Source of the DNA: Ailanthus altissimus | Lineage: Eukaryota; Streptophyta; Magnoliopsida; Sapindales; Simaroubaceae | Length of the DNA: 64,000 nt | Reading direction: 5' to 3' | NCBI GenBank assembly: GCA_946807835.1 | Contig: OX327701.1 | Span: forward strand, 10,069,501 to 10,133,500 | Notes under the pieces: generated by a model | What the model was told of the DNA's origin: nothing | Databases searched by the model: none | Seen by the model: only the letters and a program-made list of their open reading frames with translations | Made by a program: the position numbers and the translations under genes | In this document: one piece after another, positions 45,655 through 58,590 of the stretch | Layout: every line of letters starts with the position of its first letter | Position numbering within the stretch: position 1 is the stretch's first letter

Positions 45655-46880
45655 ACTAGGAGAAGCCAAATCGGCTGCAGTTCAAGAGAGCAGAGAAGGG
45701 GAACTGTTGTCATCCATAATTACTCATTTTTAATCGAAAGAACAAATTTAAACAGACCATGGGCTACCTTATTAGCTTCTCTGTTGATGTAGACTAAATT
45801 CAGAATACTAGATTCAGACAGTAAAACAATAATATCAGAAATTACAATATCAATGTCAGCTAAAGAGCTGGACTTCTCTTTGATTCATTTCACCACCGTG
45901 ATTGAGTCAGTTTCCAGCGTTGTTTGGACACTTCAAAATCTGCCTGCCATTAACACACCCCTCTGCACTGCTAGAGCTTCTGCAATTTCGACTAAGAACA
46001 CGCTAGCTTTACATTCGGCCCCTGACGCAACCGCCGTTCCATCATGCTTTGCCTAATCACCCAGCCTAAGCCGCATCTCCGGCGAGAGCCATCAAAGGAT
46101 GCATCGGTATTTATCTTCCAACTGCCAGTGCTTGGTGGCAACCACCTTGGCTGGTTTACTGTTCTGGGAACCTGGATATCTGGATAATCAATCTGAAATT
46201 CTTTAACAAAATCAGTAGCCCAAGCCACCAACTTTCACCGTTCCTGTGATAAATTGGAATGAACTATGAGGTTACGACAGTGCCAAATTCTCCATAAAGC
46301 TACCGCCAATACCAAGAAGTCGAACAGGCTTATCTTTTTCATGCAATCTACCACAAAACCTTGTAGGTCAGAGTTTCACCTTCTTAAATCTATGCCCAAA
46401 ATATCTAAATATTTCTTTATCTTTTTCAGCTCTTGACACATCCATAATGCATGCAGTGAAGATTCACTTTCAAGTTTGCATCCTGGACAAAACCGCTCCA
46501 CAAGAACTCCATGTCTTCGTAACTTTTCCATTGTTGGTATCCAATCATTCCAAGCCTTTCAGTTAAAGATTTTCACCTTGGATGGGATGTTCAAGTTCCG
46601 CAAGAATTTCTACCATTTTGTGATTCTTGAGTTGTTGGAGCTCTCCGGCCTGTGGCGGCGCTGTAGTGCTACCCAGTACCCACTTCGAACGGAATAGTTA
46701 CCGCTAACATCATAGTGCCACAATAACTTGTCAGCCGTTGGTCTCACTGAAGTGGGGATGCCTAGAATTAGTTTAGCTTCATAATCCTGAAAAAGATCGA
46801 TCTCTTATTCGTTCCACTGTCCAGTTGTTGTTTTAAGGGCAGCAACAGTTGTAACCGCTGGGATGGTTACCGAATTGTTA
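45655..46880 (-). pseudogene. LINE remnant: zinc-binding domain plus RNase H
   Basis: Read downwards with several stops. At about 46800-46450 it resembles the plant LINE zf-RVT domain (YEAKLILGIPTSVRPTADKL, then FCPGCKLESESSLHALWMC). At 46190-45700 it shows an RNase H domain (WKINTDASFDGSRRRCGLGW, then YINREANKVAHGLFKF). This is the C-terminal third of a non-LTR retrotransposon ORF2, or a domesticated RNase H-like gene relic. The reverse transcriptase is missing upstream. In-frame stops make it non-functional. Confidence 0.8.
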
Positions 46881-49800
46881 ATATATTTAAATGATCTCTT
46901 GCGTTTTTTTTTTTACTTTTTGTATAGTTGACGCGTTGTGGTTGGAATCCGTCTAATATGAATTAATAGTCTTAGCAATTGTTTTTTAATACACGATATT
47001 TTGCAATGACGCAATAATTTTAGAGAGAGTTATTTGGGATTGAGAAGGGAAATGTCCATGCAGTGAATCAATTATTACTTTGATTCTTTTGGAGGAAAAC
47101 AAACTACTGAATCTCATGAAATGAAAGTTCAAAATTTTAAAGATAGAGGAAGGATCAAATCAAGTAAAGTTGTATTTTTTTTTTTTTTGTAAAAATTTTG
47201 AATATGGCCTAAAATTTAAGTTAATATAATATTTTAACCCCAAAGCTTACAATTTATTTTTTATAGCCAAAAAATTTTAAAATGAATAGTTTTACCCGTG
47301 ATTAATTTTTTTTCTGGAACCCTACGAACAAAATCGGTCTAAAAAAGACTCGAACACCGCCAAACCCAAGTGCAATTAATAGAAATTAGAACAACCAAAT
47401 CGATGAGTGATATTGTGATAATCAACGACTTTGACACACTAGTGGCCGACTTCAAATATGAAAAATTATTGATACTTAATAAGTTTTTTAAAGTTAAAAT
47501 ATAATACACGAATATGATAGTTTTTGTGATTAATGTGTAAAAATTTTTAGATTGTAAATATAGGGTAGATTGTGTTAAAAATGAATGAAAAATAATTACA
47601 AATAAAAACATCGGTTGAAATTGCTGAGAATCTAGTAAATGGTGGTGGTTGGCGCAGTGATGCGTGCTTAGCATTGGAATCGCATGCCAACGACATGCGT
47701 CTAATGAACATATCTCGTGTGCATGCACTGCAGACGACACATGGCACACATAAATAAATAAATAAAATTTTATATTAATTAAGTAAATTATTAAATGATA
47801 AATAATTATTACCTAAATAAATTATTTAATATTTATTGTTATTTAATTAATTATTAAGGAAATAGTTATTATTTATATTTAGTTCATTAATTTATATTTA
47901 TTTATTTAGTTAGTTAGTGTATTTAATTTATTATTATGTTTAAAAACTTTTTCATTTGATTTTATTTATTTGATTTGATTTATTATTTTTTAATTTGATT
48001 TTTTTTATTTTATAGGAAGTATAATGTGTCTAAAGAATACAAAATTTTGGTCAATGAGTTTTTTGAGCATCAATTACATCTAACTCAAATATTCGGGCCT
48101 TAAACTTTAAAAGATATAAGTTGACACCTACTCAATCGGAATTATTAAGGGCGACATGTATGAGGAGATTTTTAGACATAAAATATTATTTTTTTAGGAA
48201 TTTTGGTTTATGAGATTTTATTGCGGCAGGTTCAAACTACAACTTTGTATGAAGAGATGTGATTTTTGGTCAGTAATAAATACATTTTGTTAATAGAAAA
48301 AAATAGTTTCTCGGACCAATGAGCTTTAAATTTGTTTGATTGTAGGAATCAAAATCTTGGGACTTGCCTGTTAGGTCGTAACTATTGGCTTGAGGGTCTC
48401 CGATCACTATGATATCTACCAACACAAGAAAATTTATCGTTAAGACCTTACTGGGGGTAGTTACGGTGAAGACTCTTTGATGCTTAAGTTAGGTACATAT
48501 TTGAGAATAAAGAAAAACTTAAGAGAGATAGGTAAAGATTCTGAGATCAAGATGGTGATTTTAAGTTTCAAGATGGAACCCGTTTAAGCCTTTTTCTCTC
48601 TTTAAATAGCATCGATCTTCTTAGGGTTTTTGTGCTTATCTTCGTCATATTTGTGGTTGTTTTTAGTAATTTTTCGATCTCTTGACGTGATTTGAGGGAT
48701 TCTTCCAAAATAGCACATTCTATCTCTAAAATAACGTTGATTGCCTTATTTGGGTTGCTTTGTACTTTCTTTTTAAATTGCTGAGTGTTGCTCAACCTTT
48801 TAATGCGTGGGCCTGTGTGGTCTTTGAAAACTCTTGTACAAAGGTGGGTCGATATATTTGCTGTATCAGTCTCCTTATAGGTTGCTGATTTATATTGGTT
48901 GATTTAGAACTAGCTTGGTCTATTGGGTAGGCTGCTGTGTATTAAACCGCGTGGTTATGGATACCCTGGATAAGACTTGAGATGGTCAGTCTTACTCTTG
49001 TTAATTGGTCTGAGCGGCCGAGTAAGTTCTATGCCTCTGGTTTTTCCTTTGATGATATGTTGATGACTCATCCTGCTATTTAAAGCCCCTAATCCTTTGG
49101 GATTTTCGACTGCCCCTTGTTAAACTTTTTTTATGAGTTGATATTTAGGCATTGGGCATTTAAAAAGTTTTTAGGGGGAACAAGAATTCACCAATTTCTA
49201 GGTTTAATTAATTAAAACTAGAAACTTTATTGTTCTTAAATTTTCTTGCTCGGTGTACATTGTAGTAGAAAGATCCAAAAAGGTTCTTCTGTTATTGAAC
49301 GTTATTGTTGTTCGGTGTTGATGATGTTTTCTTGTCATGTTGTAACTGTTTAGTCTTTTTAGAAGGTTAGGATGATGTCGTGCAAAGTACTTTTTTAGTT
49401 GTGCTTTACAATTTTTCTTGTATCTTAAGCATTTATTAGTCATAATGATAGGGATCCTGAAACGTTAGCCCTACTATATATGAAAAGACGTATAGGATAC
49501 GAGACCTTATCTCAGCTATTGATTTACTTTTCATCATGTGGCTAGGGGTATTTAAAAATAGAATGTCACGTTTGTTCTGTTCCTAAGTGAAGTTTAGGTG
49601 AATAAGAAAATCTAATCCGTTGAATTTTGAACTGAACAGCCTAAATTAAGATTTACTAAAGAGACGTGTATTAATGGTGCCTGCGAATGCAAAATGTCAG
49701 GCCAGTCCTTTAAAGGGACGTCTCTTGGACTTCTTTAATGATCGTGACCATTCATTCTATCTGGATGGTCATGATCTTTCCAGCCTAGACACTATAAAAA

Positions 49801-50075
49801 CCCTTTTCGAGGTTACCTTTATCTCTTTACTTTATCGTCTTCATCTTTGTTTTAAGCACCACTATCGTATAAGTTCTTGTGTGTACACTTTTCAATAACA
49901 CATTTTCTTTTTAGGCGTATTCCGATGAGCATTTTATTAATTTCTGCACTTTCATTCGGTAAGTCTTTATTCTTCTTTTTACCTATGCCATGCTCATTTT
50001 TGTTGATATATATATACTTGCTTCTGTAAATGCTGTATTTTTCTACAAAATAAAATGGCTGTAAGTGTTGTAACT
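46881..50075. other. Spacer with probable decayed gypsy sequence
   Basis: 46.9-48.3 kb is AT-rich and featureless. From 48.35 to 50.0 kb composition is more even. A phrase 'gaagactctttgatgcttaa' and a TATA box (CACTATAAAAACCC about 49790) followed by a T-rich leader look like LTR or leader sequence of a Tat-type element. I found no borders and no domain in the short open frames. Confidence 0.35.
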
Positions 50076-51133
50076 TGTTGGAGATAGTGCTTACGTGCCA
50101 TTCTAATATTATATGGATATTAATTGTTAATATTTATACAATATATATTTTAATAAAATCGTTAATATTAATCTTGTATGATATGATGCTTGTAACGCTA
50201 CAGACATTGTATGATCTAGAGAAGTTTAGATCTGGTCTAAAGGAGTTTAGATCAGCGGTAAGAGTTAGCATCATTGACAATTATAAATGCTAAGGAGTTA
50301 GCAAGTTATAATAATCAGTGCATTTTAAGGAGTTAGAGCCTTTTCTGTAACAGAACAAAACCTGCGGGTATACTAGTAATGAAATAGTTGCAAGAGTTGT
50401 AATTAGGTACTAGAAAATGTCATTATACAAGTATGTTCTCAAACACTGTGTTCTTGATCTATTTTCATAGATGCGGGTTTGTTTGTGAATCCATTTTATA
50501 TAGATTAGTGTATGTCTATATCTATAGGGTACATATAATTGTTCTTAGCTGACCATGAGCTTGGAGCTCGTATAAGTATGTGGGTATTCACTCAGGGCTA
50601 GATACTGAACAGACTCACAAGAACCTCAATAGACATCTCATAAAGCTATCAATAGAAGTTCTTCTCGAGTTGAGTAGTATACGTAGTCCTTTGACCTAAG
50701 TGTCATGGTGGGCTTATAAGTGATCACCATACTTTGGTTCCATACAAGTTAAAGACCTTTCATGATTTAACCGCTGGGTGTCGCTGGGTATAATTCGATG
50801 CTCATGGAGTTTGGTGTACGTAAATATGGGATTCGTCAACTCATATAGGTGAGTTGTATGTCTTGATGCTTTAAGAATTATGTTTCAGAAAGACTTTTGA
50901 CTAAAAGCAAATACCCCAGAAAAAGAGTTTTCTATAAGGTTAAACCGTAAGAGTTTGTGGATATTATTTTATAGAAATATAAATCTAGAGATAAGTTTAT
51001 AGATGTGCTTATGGGGATTTGATAGTGTTGATCTATATCCCCATACTTCCATAATATAATTGATGGAAGCACTATACGTATGTTCTATAACCTCAACTTG
51101 TATGGTCTAATGAGCTGATTTGTAATATCTGTG

Positions 51134-52612
51134 TGATGCGATATTTCTATATCATAAATTAAGTGCAAGTATACACTATCGTATGCAAGTAATAAAGAGA
51201 CTAAATAAGTCGGATGTCGAACCCACAGGGATAATTCTTTCTTTTTAACCAATTACTAAAATTATATCTTCCTAATAATTATTCAGAAAAATAAAAATCT
51301 AAGAATGAATGTAAGAAATATAAAAGCAAAAACACAATGCAATGAGATTTAAAGATAGCAACGTAGAGAAAACCTAGGATTAATATTATCCCTCAATATG
51401 TTTCTAATGATTAATCCTCTAATATTTAACTCACTTAGTCTTTATTATTGATCAAGACACTAATGTATTCACAAGCCTCTTCCAAGGTCATGCAAGTATA
51501 CCTTAATTTACCAAATACCTATATTCCTATGGAACTTGTAATAAATTAAGATTCATTAAGATTATGTCTTATTGATCATACATGCCAATTAGGTATATTC
51601 CTATCCTAAGTTGAAACTTGCATATGCAACATTGAATGTTACTCTACAATCATGCATCAAATTACCTAGGTCTAAATATTATGATTCCTCTTCCGAGTTT
51701 ATCAATATATTACCAACTCATTCACCATATATTGGCCAGATATATTGAAGCATTAAACACAAGTAATTTAAATAATAAATGACTAAGTTTATTAAATATT
51801 TAAAAGATATGGCAATTTAAGCGCACATATTGAGTTCAAATATTAACCCTAGAAAATAATTTAGAAAATAATAACAGCAGTAAAAATAATTATAAATCAT
51901 GATACAATTATTAGCAAACCGATATAGATGTCGAATTGCTCTTAATTGCGCTGCCTAGGAACTCTTGATGCCGAAGAATGTCTTGTATCTTTCTCTAAAG
52001 TTGCTTCAATTAAGCTCCTATTGCTCTTCAAGACTTGTGCTCTATATTCTTGGTGCTCTTGGGTTGTCTTGGATTGATTCTTGAAGGTTGGGAACGAGTG
52101 GCTTTATATAGGGATTGATATGAGCTTGAAAATCTTAATTCTCGTCGAACTAGGACTCGCACTACCGCTGACGCGCTATGCATCTGTCGCTGGGGCGACG
52201 CGTGAAAAAGCGATTACCGCTGGAGTGGTGGAATCTTGGCGCTGGGGCGCTGCATGAAAACGGCTTCACCGCTGGTGCGGTGTGTTGATAGCGCTAGGGC
52301 GCTGGAACGTCGCTGGCGCGGTGAATCTTCAGCGCTGGAGCGCTAGACGCGACTTAAGCAGGTCGTTTTTCTTATTTCGATCACTATTTCAGAGCTGGGG
52401 CGACAATACTTGTGGCGCGGGGGCGCTGGACTCATAATTTGAAAACTTTGCATTTTAGTCCCTGTTTTCGCTCCTTTTGCGTTCTTTCTTTAAATTTCGT
52501 TCAAGTCCCTATAAATAACAATAATGCACATAAATAGCCATCTATTCTCATAAAATCATAAAATATCAATAATAAAAACATGAGAAAATATATGACAAAT
52601 TTGCCTTTATCA
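51134..52612 (-). mobile_element. Solo LTR of an Athila-like family, with hairpin array
   Basis: It begins TGATGCGATATT and ends CCTTTATCA, with CTGTG exactly duplicated on both sides (51129-51133 and 52613-52617). The plus-strand left part holds 'agtgcaagtatacactatcg' and 'tcgaacccacagggat'. These mark the 3' end of the LTR on the minus strand, as in the other copies. A minus-strand TATA (CTATATAAAGCC about 52105) precedes the leader. Its many intact CpGs suggest a recent insertion compared with its neighbours. Confidence 0.88.
52173..52427. repeat. Array of about ten GC-rich mini-hairpins
   Basis: Each unit is a 5-6 bp stem around a TGGN loop. Perfect units: GTCGC-TGGG-GCGAC (52186-52199), CACCGC-TGGT-GCGGTG (52267-52282), AGCGC-TAGG-GCGCT (52290-52303), AGCGC-TGGA-GCGCT (52331-52344). 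Units with a wobble or one mismatch lie at 52216, 52238, 52309, 52392 and 52414. Spacing is about 20-30 bp, with one larger gap. The second stem base varies (T, C, G) with its partner (A, G, C). Confidence 0.85.
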
Positions 52613-52984
52613 CTGTGACATGTACATGGGGCATCGATCACAGACTCATAGAATAGTTTCATTTGACAAATTGAGCATAGACCTAGAGAGTTCCATAATA
52701 TGAAGTATACTCGTTGTGCACTGGGGCAGTGTACTGGATTGAATTGTTCAATATAATAATTTCTAACAAAACCAAACATTTATTTCAGGAAGACTCAGGA
52801 GATGCGTGTGTTAATACTTAAGTGTTAAGTTCATTAATAAGTTGACAATTATTATTAACCAATTAATTAATGACATGTAGCGCATAGTGAGCATTTGTTT
52901 AAGAATACTCAATTGTATGGTAAGGTTGGACTCTTAACTACTGACACAAATCCTTGAAACTGTTGTTGTCAAATTACTTTTTAT

Positions 52985-53590
52985 GGTCAGTAATAATCAT
53001 ATAGTGAATCTCGTACAGACACATTACATTTCTCAGTTATCTTGGAAAACGATTCAACCTCGATCTATTTAGTGAAGTAAACTATTGTTACAATTATATA
53101 CTTGCAAAATCCCTTTCCTTAGGGTAAATGACTTATCAGATCCAACCCTTATTGAGCAGATAGCCAAGGTTTTGCCATTATATTTAACTCTTCAACTGAT
53201 GCCTTTATCTTATCTGTAAATCTCTAACATACATCACAATATATGACTAGCATTTTGGCGTCTTGAAGAGTAGTTAGCCAATAATAGCTGATTCTGAATA
53301 CCTTATAAGCCAACAGGTCTATCTTGGAGTGATTACCATAAATTCCTTCATGGACTTCCCTAAGAACCCTTTCCGCCTCATGTGGTCCTAAACACTTCAT
53401 ATAAGGATGAGAGAAGCTATGCCTATATAATACTCTATCTATAATCGAGTAGCGAGCTGTTTGATTTTTAAGTTTATGGGTTTCTTTCTTATATGCTGGA
53501 AGAGTTTCATTTTGGATGTAATCTGATTGGATCCATCTAACTGGGTTATAGATTGACCTGTATGACTTACTCTTCCTCCTGTATGCTCGG
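52985..53590 (-). pseudogene. Tat-type gypsy integrase fragment
   Basis: Read downwards: KKETHKLKNQTARYSIIDRV (about 53480), then the zinc-binding HHCC region with EAERVLREVHEGIYGNHSKI and YCDVC (53380-53210). The integrase core start follows (KPWLSAQ, then CKYIIVTIVYFTK, about 53060). Several stops interrupt it. It is typical of the Tat/Ogre branch rather than Athila, so it comes from a different element than the gag just upstream. Confidence 0.82.
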
Positions 53591-53699
53591 TTTTAGAAAA
53601 AAATTGATAAAAACTGTTTATGGTAACCAAGCTTATTCGTTGAAGGCTATTCGAGCTATAACATATACTCGGTGATTTTCGCACCTCGAGACCAACTCT

Positions 53700-54798
53700 A
53701 TTTTTGCTACATGATTTTGCATAATGGTGTCATTTGACTTAATATAGTGTATAAACATATCTTTTAATGACGGCTTCTTTTCTTGCGATGGCTAGAATCT
53801 TAGGGGATTCATTGGTCTAGATGACTCCCATTGGTTGTTATGACAATAGAAGTTAGGATGATCTCTCCACCCCGAATTATAGAAATTAGATTGTGGGTTA
53901 AGTTGTTGTCAATTAACATTGCCTACAGAAATTTTCATCTTTATGCACCATCTATTCATGTAGTTATCACCATAAGAGTTACATTTCACTTGCTGGGTTC
54001 TAATGACATTCAACACATCAATCTTTTTAGATAACATATTGATTTGTGCTACTAATGCATTGAATGTGTCAATCTCATGCACATTAGCGATTCTCATGGG
54101 TGGAATTCTCTCTGTTGGCCATTGATAACTATTTGACACCATCTCCTCTAGTAGATCATATGCATCATCTATGAACTTATTAATCAAAGCCCCTCCAGCA
54201 ATGACATCTATAATGCTTCTCAAATGACCTACTAGTCTATTGTAGAATGTTTGAACTAATAGCCATTTAGGGACTCCATAGTGAGGATACTTCCTCAATA
54301 TGTCCTTGAAGCGCTCATATACCTCATATAATGACTCGCCATCAGTCTGACTAAATGAGGTAATGTCATTCCTCATCTTTGCTGTCTTTACTGGTGGTAA
54401 GAACTTGGCTAAAAACTTTTATGCTAGATCATCATACCTTGATATGGATCCTAACGACAATGACATCAACAAAATCTTAGCTTTGTCCCTTAAGTAGAAG
54501 GGGAATAATCTGAGTCAGATGGCACTGTTTGAGACTTTATTGTACTTGAAAGTATCACAAATCTCCAATAAATTTATGGTATGCATGTTAAGATTGTCAT
54601 TGGAAGCTCCACTGAATTGTACAAACTCTTTTAGTAAATCGTACTCGACTTGATTTTAAAATTGTTGGCATTGATAGTTGGTCACCAAATATTAAATTGA
54701 ACACCATTTGTAGTTGGGATTGCATACTCTTTTAATGCTTTTAAGAGTATCATTGACTCAAACACTGGATTGTTGGTGTGATCATTGTTCTCTTTCAT
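53700..54798 (-). pseudogene. Athila-type gypsy gag remnant
   Basis: From ATG at 54798 downwards: VQFNIW (54690s), FSGASNDNLNMHTINLLEICDTFK (about 54620-54550, with a frame change before it), LRDKAKILLMSLSLGSI, and KFLAKFLPPVKTAKMRNDITSFSQTDGESLYEVYERFKDIL (about 54410-54290). The capsid-like stretch GGALINKFIDDAYDLLEEM follows near 54190. The order and wording are those of Athila gag. Stops and shifts are scattered, but 54376-53909 is still open. The element's 5' LTR and primer site lie just above at 55011-56195. Confidence 0.85.
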
Positions 54799-55010
54799 GT
54801 TTAAATATCGTTAGTGTTGTTCACGTCGAAGTTTATGCAAAGTTCTTTTGATCTTAGAATCAAAAGAAGTCAAGTCAATGCTTTTCACCCTTCGCATAAA
54901 CTGTCAAAGCAAAATCAAAGTAAAAAGAAGAAAATAAATTAAAAGAAAAAAAATCTGAATTAAAAGTAAGTTGATTGATATTAGTATTAATCTAAGAATA
55001 GATAGGATAA

Positions 55011-55034
55011 TCTTCAACAACAGCGATAAAAACT
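55011..55034 (-). other. Decayed primer-binding site of the Athila-like element
   Basis: On the minus strand, directly after the LTR end ATATATCA, comes AGTTTTTATCGCTGTTGTTG. It corresponds to the usual Athila/Tat leader (TTTTTGGCGCCGTTGCC) with G-to-A and C-to-T changes. The place and order fit LTR, primer site, gag. Confidence 0.65.
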
Positions 55035-56195
55035 TGATATATGCTTAATAGCTAAAGGCAAGTGCACGTTATCGTATAAAGTAATATACAATTTTAAGTA
55101 CAAGTATCGTTCTTATAGGGATTATACGATATACTTCTTCAATCAATTATTAAAATTATATATACTTTACTTTTATTTAGAAAACTAAAATCTAAAATCA
55201 ATTAATTAATCTAGTTCTATCAAATTAAACTAAACCCAAATAGTAAACGAACAAAGAGTTAAATTCACCAATTAATAAAAATTTATGGTTTCAACTTATC
55301 CTTAGTATTTCATTAGAATCATTAATCTCTTATTTAATCCCTTAATATAAATTGATTGGCTAGACTCTAAATCTCATCATAAGCCTCTGTCGATGGTTGA
55401 GTGACTATGTTACATATTCTAACAACTACTTATATGTCTATGGTAATCAGAATAGAATGTAATTCATTAAAACTAGGTCTAAATAATACCATACATGCTA
55501 TTTAAGTATATTTCTATCCTACATGGAACTCATAATTGTTACCTTATGATCATGCATCAAACTATCATAGGCTAAACACATAAATCTCTTTGTCAAGTTC
55601 ATCATGGTCCTTTAATCATTCAAAATATTGGCCAGATATAATAAAAGCTTTAAACACAAGATAGAATGAATCAATTATATGTATTAAGTTCATAAACTAA
55701 GAATTAACAAAATCTAACTACATTCTAGGTTTAATAGTCTAATACTAGATAAAATAAGTTTAGCTCATCACTAAACCAAGAGTATCAAACTAATTTATGG
55801 ATAATAAAAAGAACAAGAACATAATAATAAGAAGAGAGAAGAAAAAATTAATCAAGAAGACGCCTTGAGTTGCTTCTCTCTCTTCCTTGACTTGAAGCTT
55901 GAATCTTGATCTTGAATCTTTAATCTTGGCTTTGATATCTTGATTTATGTTGTGAATTATTTCTCTAAGTTTTACCTCTCTAAAAGTCCATGTTTGACTC
56001 TAAAAAGAGTGCTTTTATAGGTTTATAAAACCCTAAGGTCGAGAACCTTCAAATCTAAGCCAAAATAGGACTTTTAAAGAGGTGTTTCATATGTTGCACG
56101 GGGGTCGCGGCACTAAAATTTAGCACCGCAACACTGTAGCATGGTCACTGTTCATATGTTACTGTCCTCTATCATCTATTCACTATTTGAAACTT
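55035..56195 (-). repeat. 5' LTR of the Athila-like element, truncated at its start
   Basis: On the minus strand the LTR ends GCATATATCA, next to the primer site. It shares 'tgatcatgcatcaaactat' and 'cctctgtcgatggttgagtg' with the solo LTR at 38941-40102. A TATA-like stretch (plus strand 'gcttttataggtttataaaa', about 56010) and a GC palindrome zone (GCGGTGCTAAATTTTAGTGCC on minus, about 56120) are present. The TGAT start is missing. The sequence changes to Tat pol flank near 56200. Confidence 0.75.
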
Positions 56196-57103
56196 AGATT
56201 TCCTATTGGGGATGGAGTTGGTATCCTCAAAAGTGATTAGAAGATAGCTAGAAGTTACTATGTGACCACATCTAAGAGAATCTTTTGCATCACTACTATA
56301 GATCCGAGGGAAGAAAGCAAAGAAGAATCTCTAAAACTAGTGGGAGACTTGCTCTAGATACTTGTCCACTTAAAGTCCTCTGAGAAGATCGTGAAATAAG
56401 CTCATAGTTGGAACCAAAGATGAGGGAAAAGTTAATTTCTCTAATAAGAGAGTTCATAAATATCTTTGCTTGGACACATGAAGACATACTAGGGATAAAC
56501 TCTACCAACATCTCACATGTATTGGCCGTTAATCCATCTTTTAAACCAGTTAAGCAGAAAAGAGAATCTTTAACTAAGAAAAAAATTAGTCTGTCACAAC
56601 TGAAGTAAAAAAGCTCTTGGCAGCAACATTCATCAGAGACGTCCACTATCTCGAATGGTTAGGCAATGTTATTGTGGTTAAAAAAGCCAATGAGAAATGG
56701 AGAATATGTGTGGACTTCATAAACCTAAATAAATCAAATTCGAAAGATAATTTTTCCCTGCCAATGATTAATTAATTAGTAGATGACATAGCCAAACACG
56801 CCTCATTAGATTTATGGACGCATTCTCAAGATACAATCAGATTAAGATGTTCTTGTTAGATCAAGAAAAAACTTCTTTCATCACTCATCAGGGAACCTAC
56901 TGCTACAAGGTCATGCCATTCAGCCTCAAGAATGTAAGTGCCACCTACCAAAGACTTGTTAACAAGTTATTTAAGACCCTGATCGAGAAAAGCAAGGAAG
57001 TTTATATAGATGACATGATCACCAAGTTCGAACGAGCAGAAAGTCACATACATGACCCTAGAGAAACGTTTAAGAGTTTTAGAGAACACAACATAAAGCT
57101 GAA

Positions 57104-58590
57104 TGTTTACGCTCAAAATATAACGCGGCTATCGCAGTATAGATTGAGGTGTCGATCCCACGAGGAAGCTCTTGGCAAAATAGGTTGATGAAGTAAAATA
57201 TTAAAGCAGTAGCAAAGGACAAAATTAATTGATTTAAGTGGATGAGATAAGATTGTCTATGATTTGAAGGAAATGTCTTATGATAATTCAAACAAGGCTT
57301 TGAGAATCACAATTATGCTTTATAAATCTACTCTACACTTTGATTCAATGCTTATAACTCAATTGAAAGTTTCACATCCCAAACAATCAATCGAAAGATA
57401 GGAAAATATAGCACATTTGATAACACATGTATTTGACGTAATTAAACTCTTTGCCAGTATTAACATACATTATGTTCATTTATACAAGTTATCTAAGATC
57501 GACAATATATCACTTTGACAATATTGCAATAAAAGATTAACTTGAATATCAAACATTTATTGCCCTTACATGTTATCCAAGATCGACAATATATCAAATT
57601 GACAATACTGCAGTAAAAGATTAACATATAAACAATGTAACCAGTAACAATTATAAATCAACATGAATCACATAAGAAAAGCATGACTGAACATATATGA
57701 GACATGAGAATTATAACCTCTAGATTATATAAAATAAAATAGATAAGAGTTTAATCAAAATTAAACTTACAACATTTGTAGCTCTTGACACCGAATCAAA
57801 GCATGGAAGTAGATTTATTACACATAAAAGTTCATCTCTTAGCCTTGCCAAGAACTCTAGCCTAAATTACAATACATGTTAATGAGAAAAAAGTAAGAGA
57901 GAATTATCTAATATTAAAAACGTCCTAAGTGTCTCCTTATATAGGCAATGAATGGACATATGTCATGGATGACATCAATCTTCAATAATTTTAAGTTAAT
58001 AACTCATTTATCCACTTGTAGCACATTTTTGATAATGTAAATGACCGATTTAGCTTTTACAGTCGATATGAAAGTTGTATAATTTTGACTCTTCTTTCCA
58101 TAGGCACCAATTTCATGCAAATTGGATGCGTATCCAATGAGATATGAGTAAAATTCCAAAGATACATCAGAATTCGGCCAACAACCATTTTACCAACTTG
58201 CAATGCGATTTAGTCTATGATAACGGTTGATTTGGACTTTACCATCAACATACGAGTTATTGATAGTTAAGTCAGCAATTCACAACTTTAAGAATTATAC
58301 CAATTGAGTGCGTATTGTGTGAGATACGGTCCAAATACGTGAGTTGGGTCAAGTTGGCCAGGAGTTGTAGTCCGATTCTGCTGTATCTCAATTTTTGGCC
58401 CATAACATGTTGGATTTGGCTTTTCCACTATTCTTCAAATTTGTGTAAGATTGAGTCATGTTGTACCAGGTTCAAGAATTTCTTCATTTCGATTTCTACA
58501 TTGAGAGTTATGTCCATAGAAAATACTAAAATTAGTGACATTAAATGGTGATTGAATCTCTTAACAATATGCATTTTCATGTGTTCATCA
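57104..58590 (-). mobile_element. Solo LTR inside the Tat reverse transcriptase
   Basis: It starts TGTTTACGCTC and ends GTTCATCA. CTGAA is duplicated exactly (57099-57103 and 58591-58595). Its plus-strand left part holds 'ctatcgcag' and 'gtcgatcccacgagg', so the LTR reads on the minus strand. A minus-strand TATA (CTATATAAGGAG about 57940) is present. A short tandem duplication with 'agatcgacaatatatca' lies at 57490-57620. Confidence 0.87.

Larger units (their letters stand above)
50076..52880. mobile_element. Copy 2 of the TGTTGG family, truncated, carrying a solo LTR
   Basis: It starts TGTTGGAGATAGTGCTTACG, matching the first bases of the 18476 element. It stays similar through 'gcttgtaacg.t.cagacatt', 'gtgtcgctgg.tat', 'tatggtctaa' and 'acctagagagt.cca.aatat' up to about 52880, where similarity fades. 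A solo LTR occupies 51134-52612. Together the two copies define the family's left end. Confidence 0.7.

Noticed and set aside
45252..45713. 153-codon hydrophobic open frame on the minus strand
   Set aside because: Its first codons are the tail of the decayed LINE RNase H region. The rest is AT-driven hydrophobic sequence with no domain or splice context.
47339..47749. 136-codon open frame on the minus strand
   Set aside because: Composition is Ile/Leu/Ser-rich from AT-rich DNA. There is no recognisable family, and two overlapping frames are equally open.
56296..56646. 116-codon open frame on the minus strand
   Set aside because: It is antisense to the plus-strand Tat RT start, which has clear family wording.
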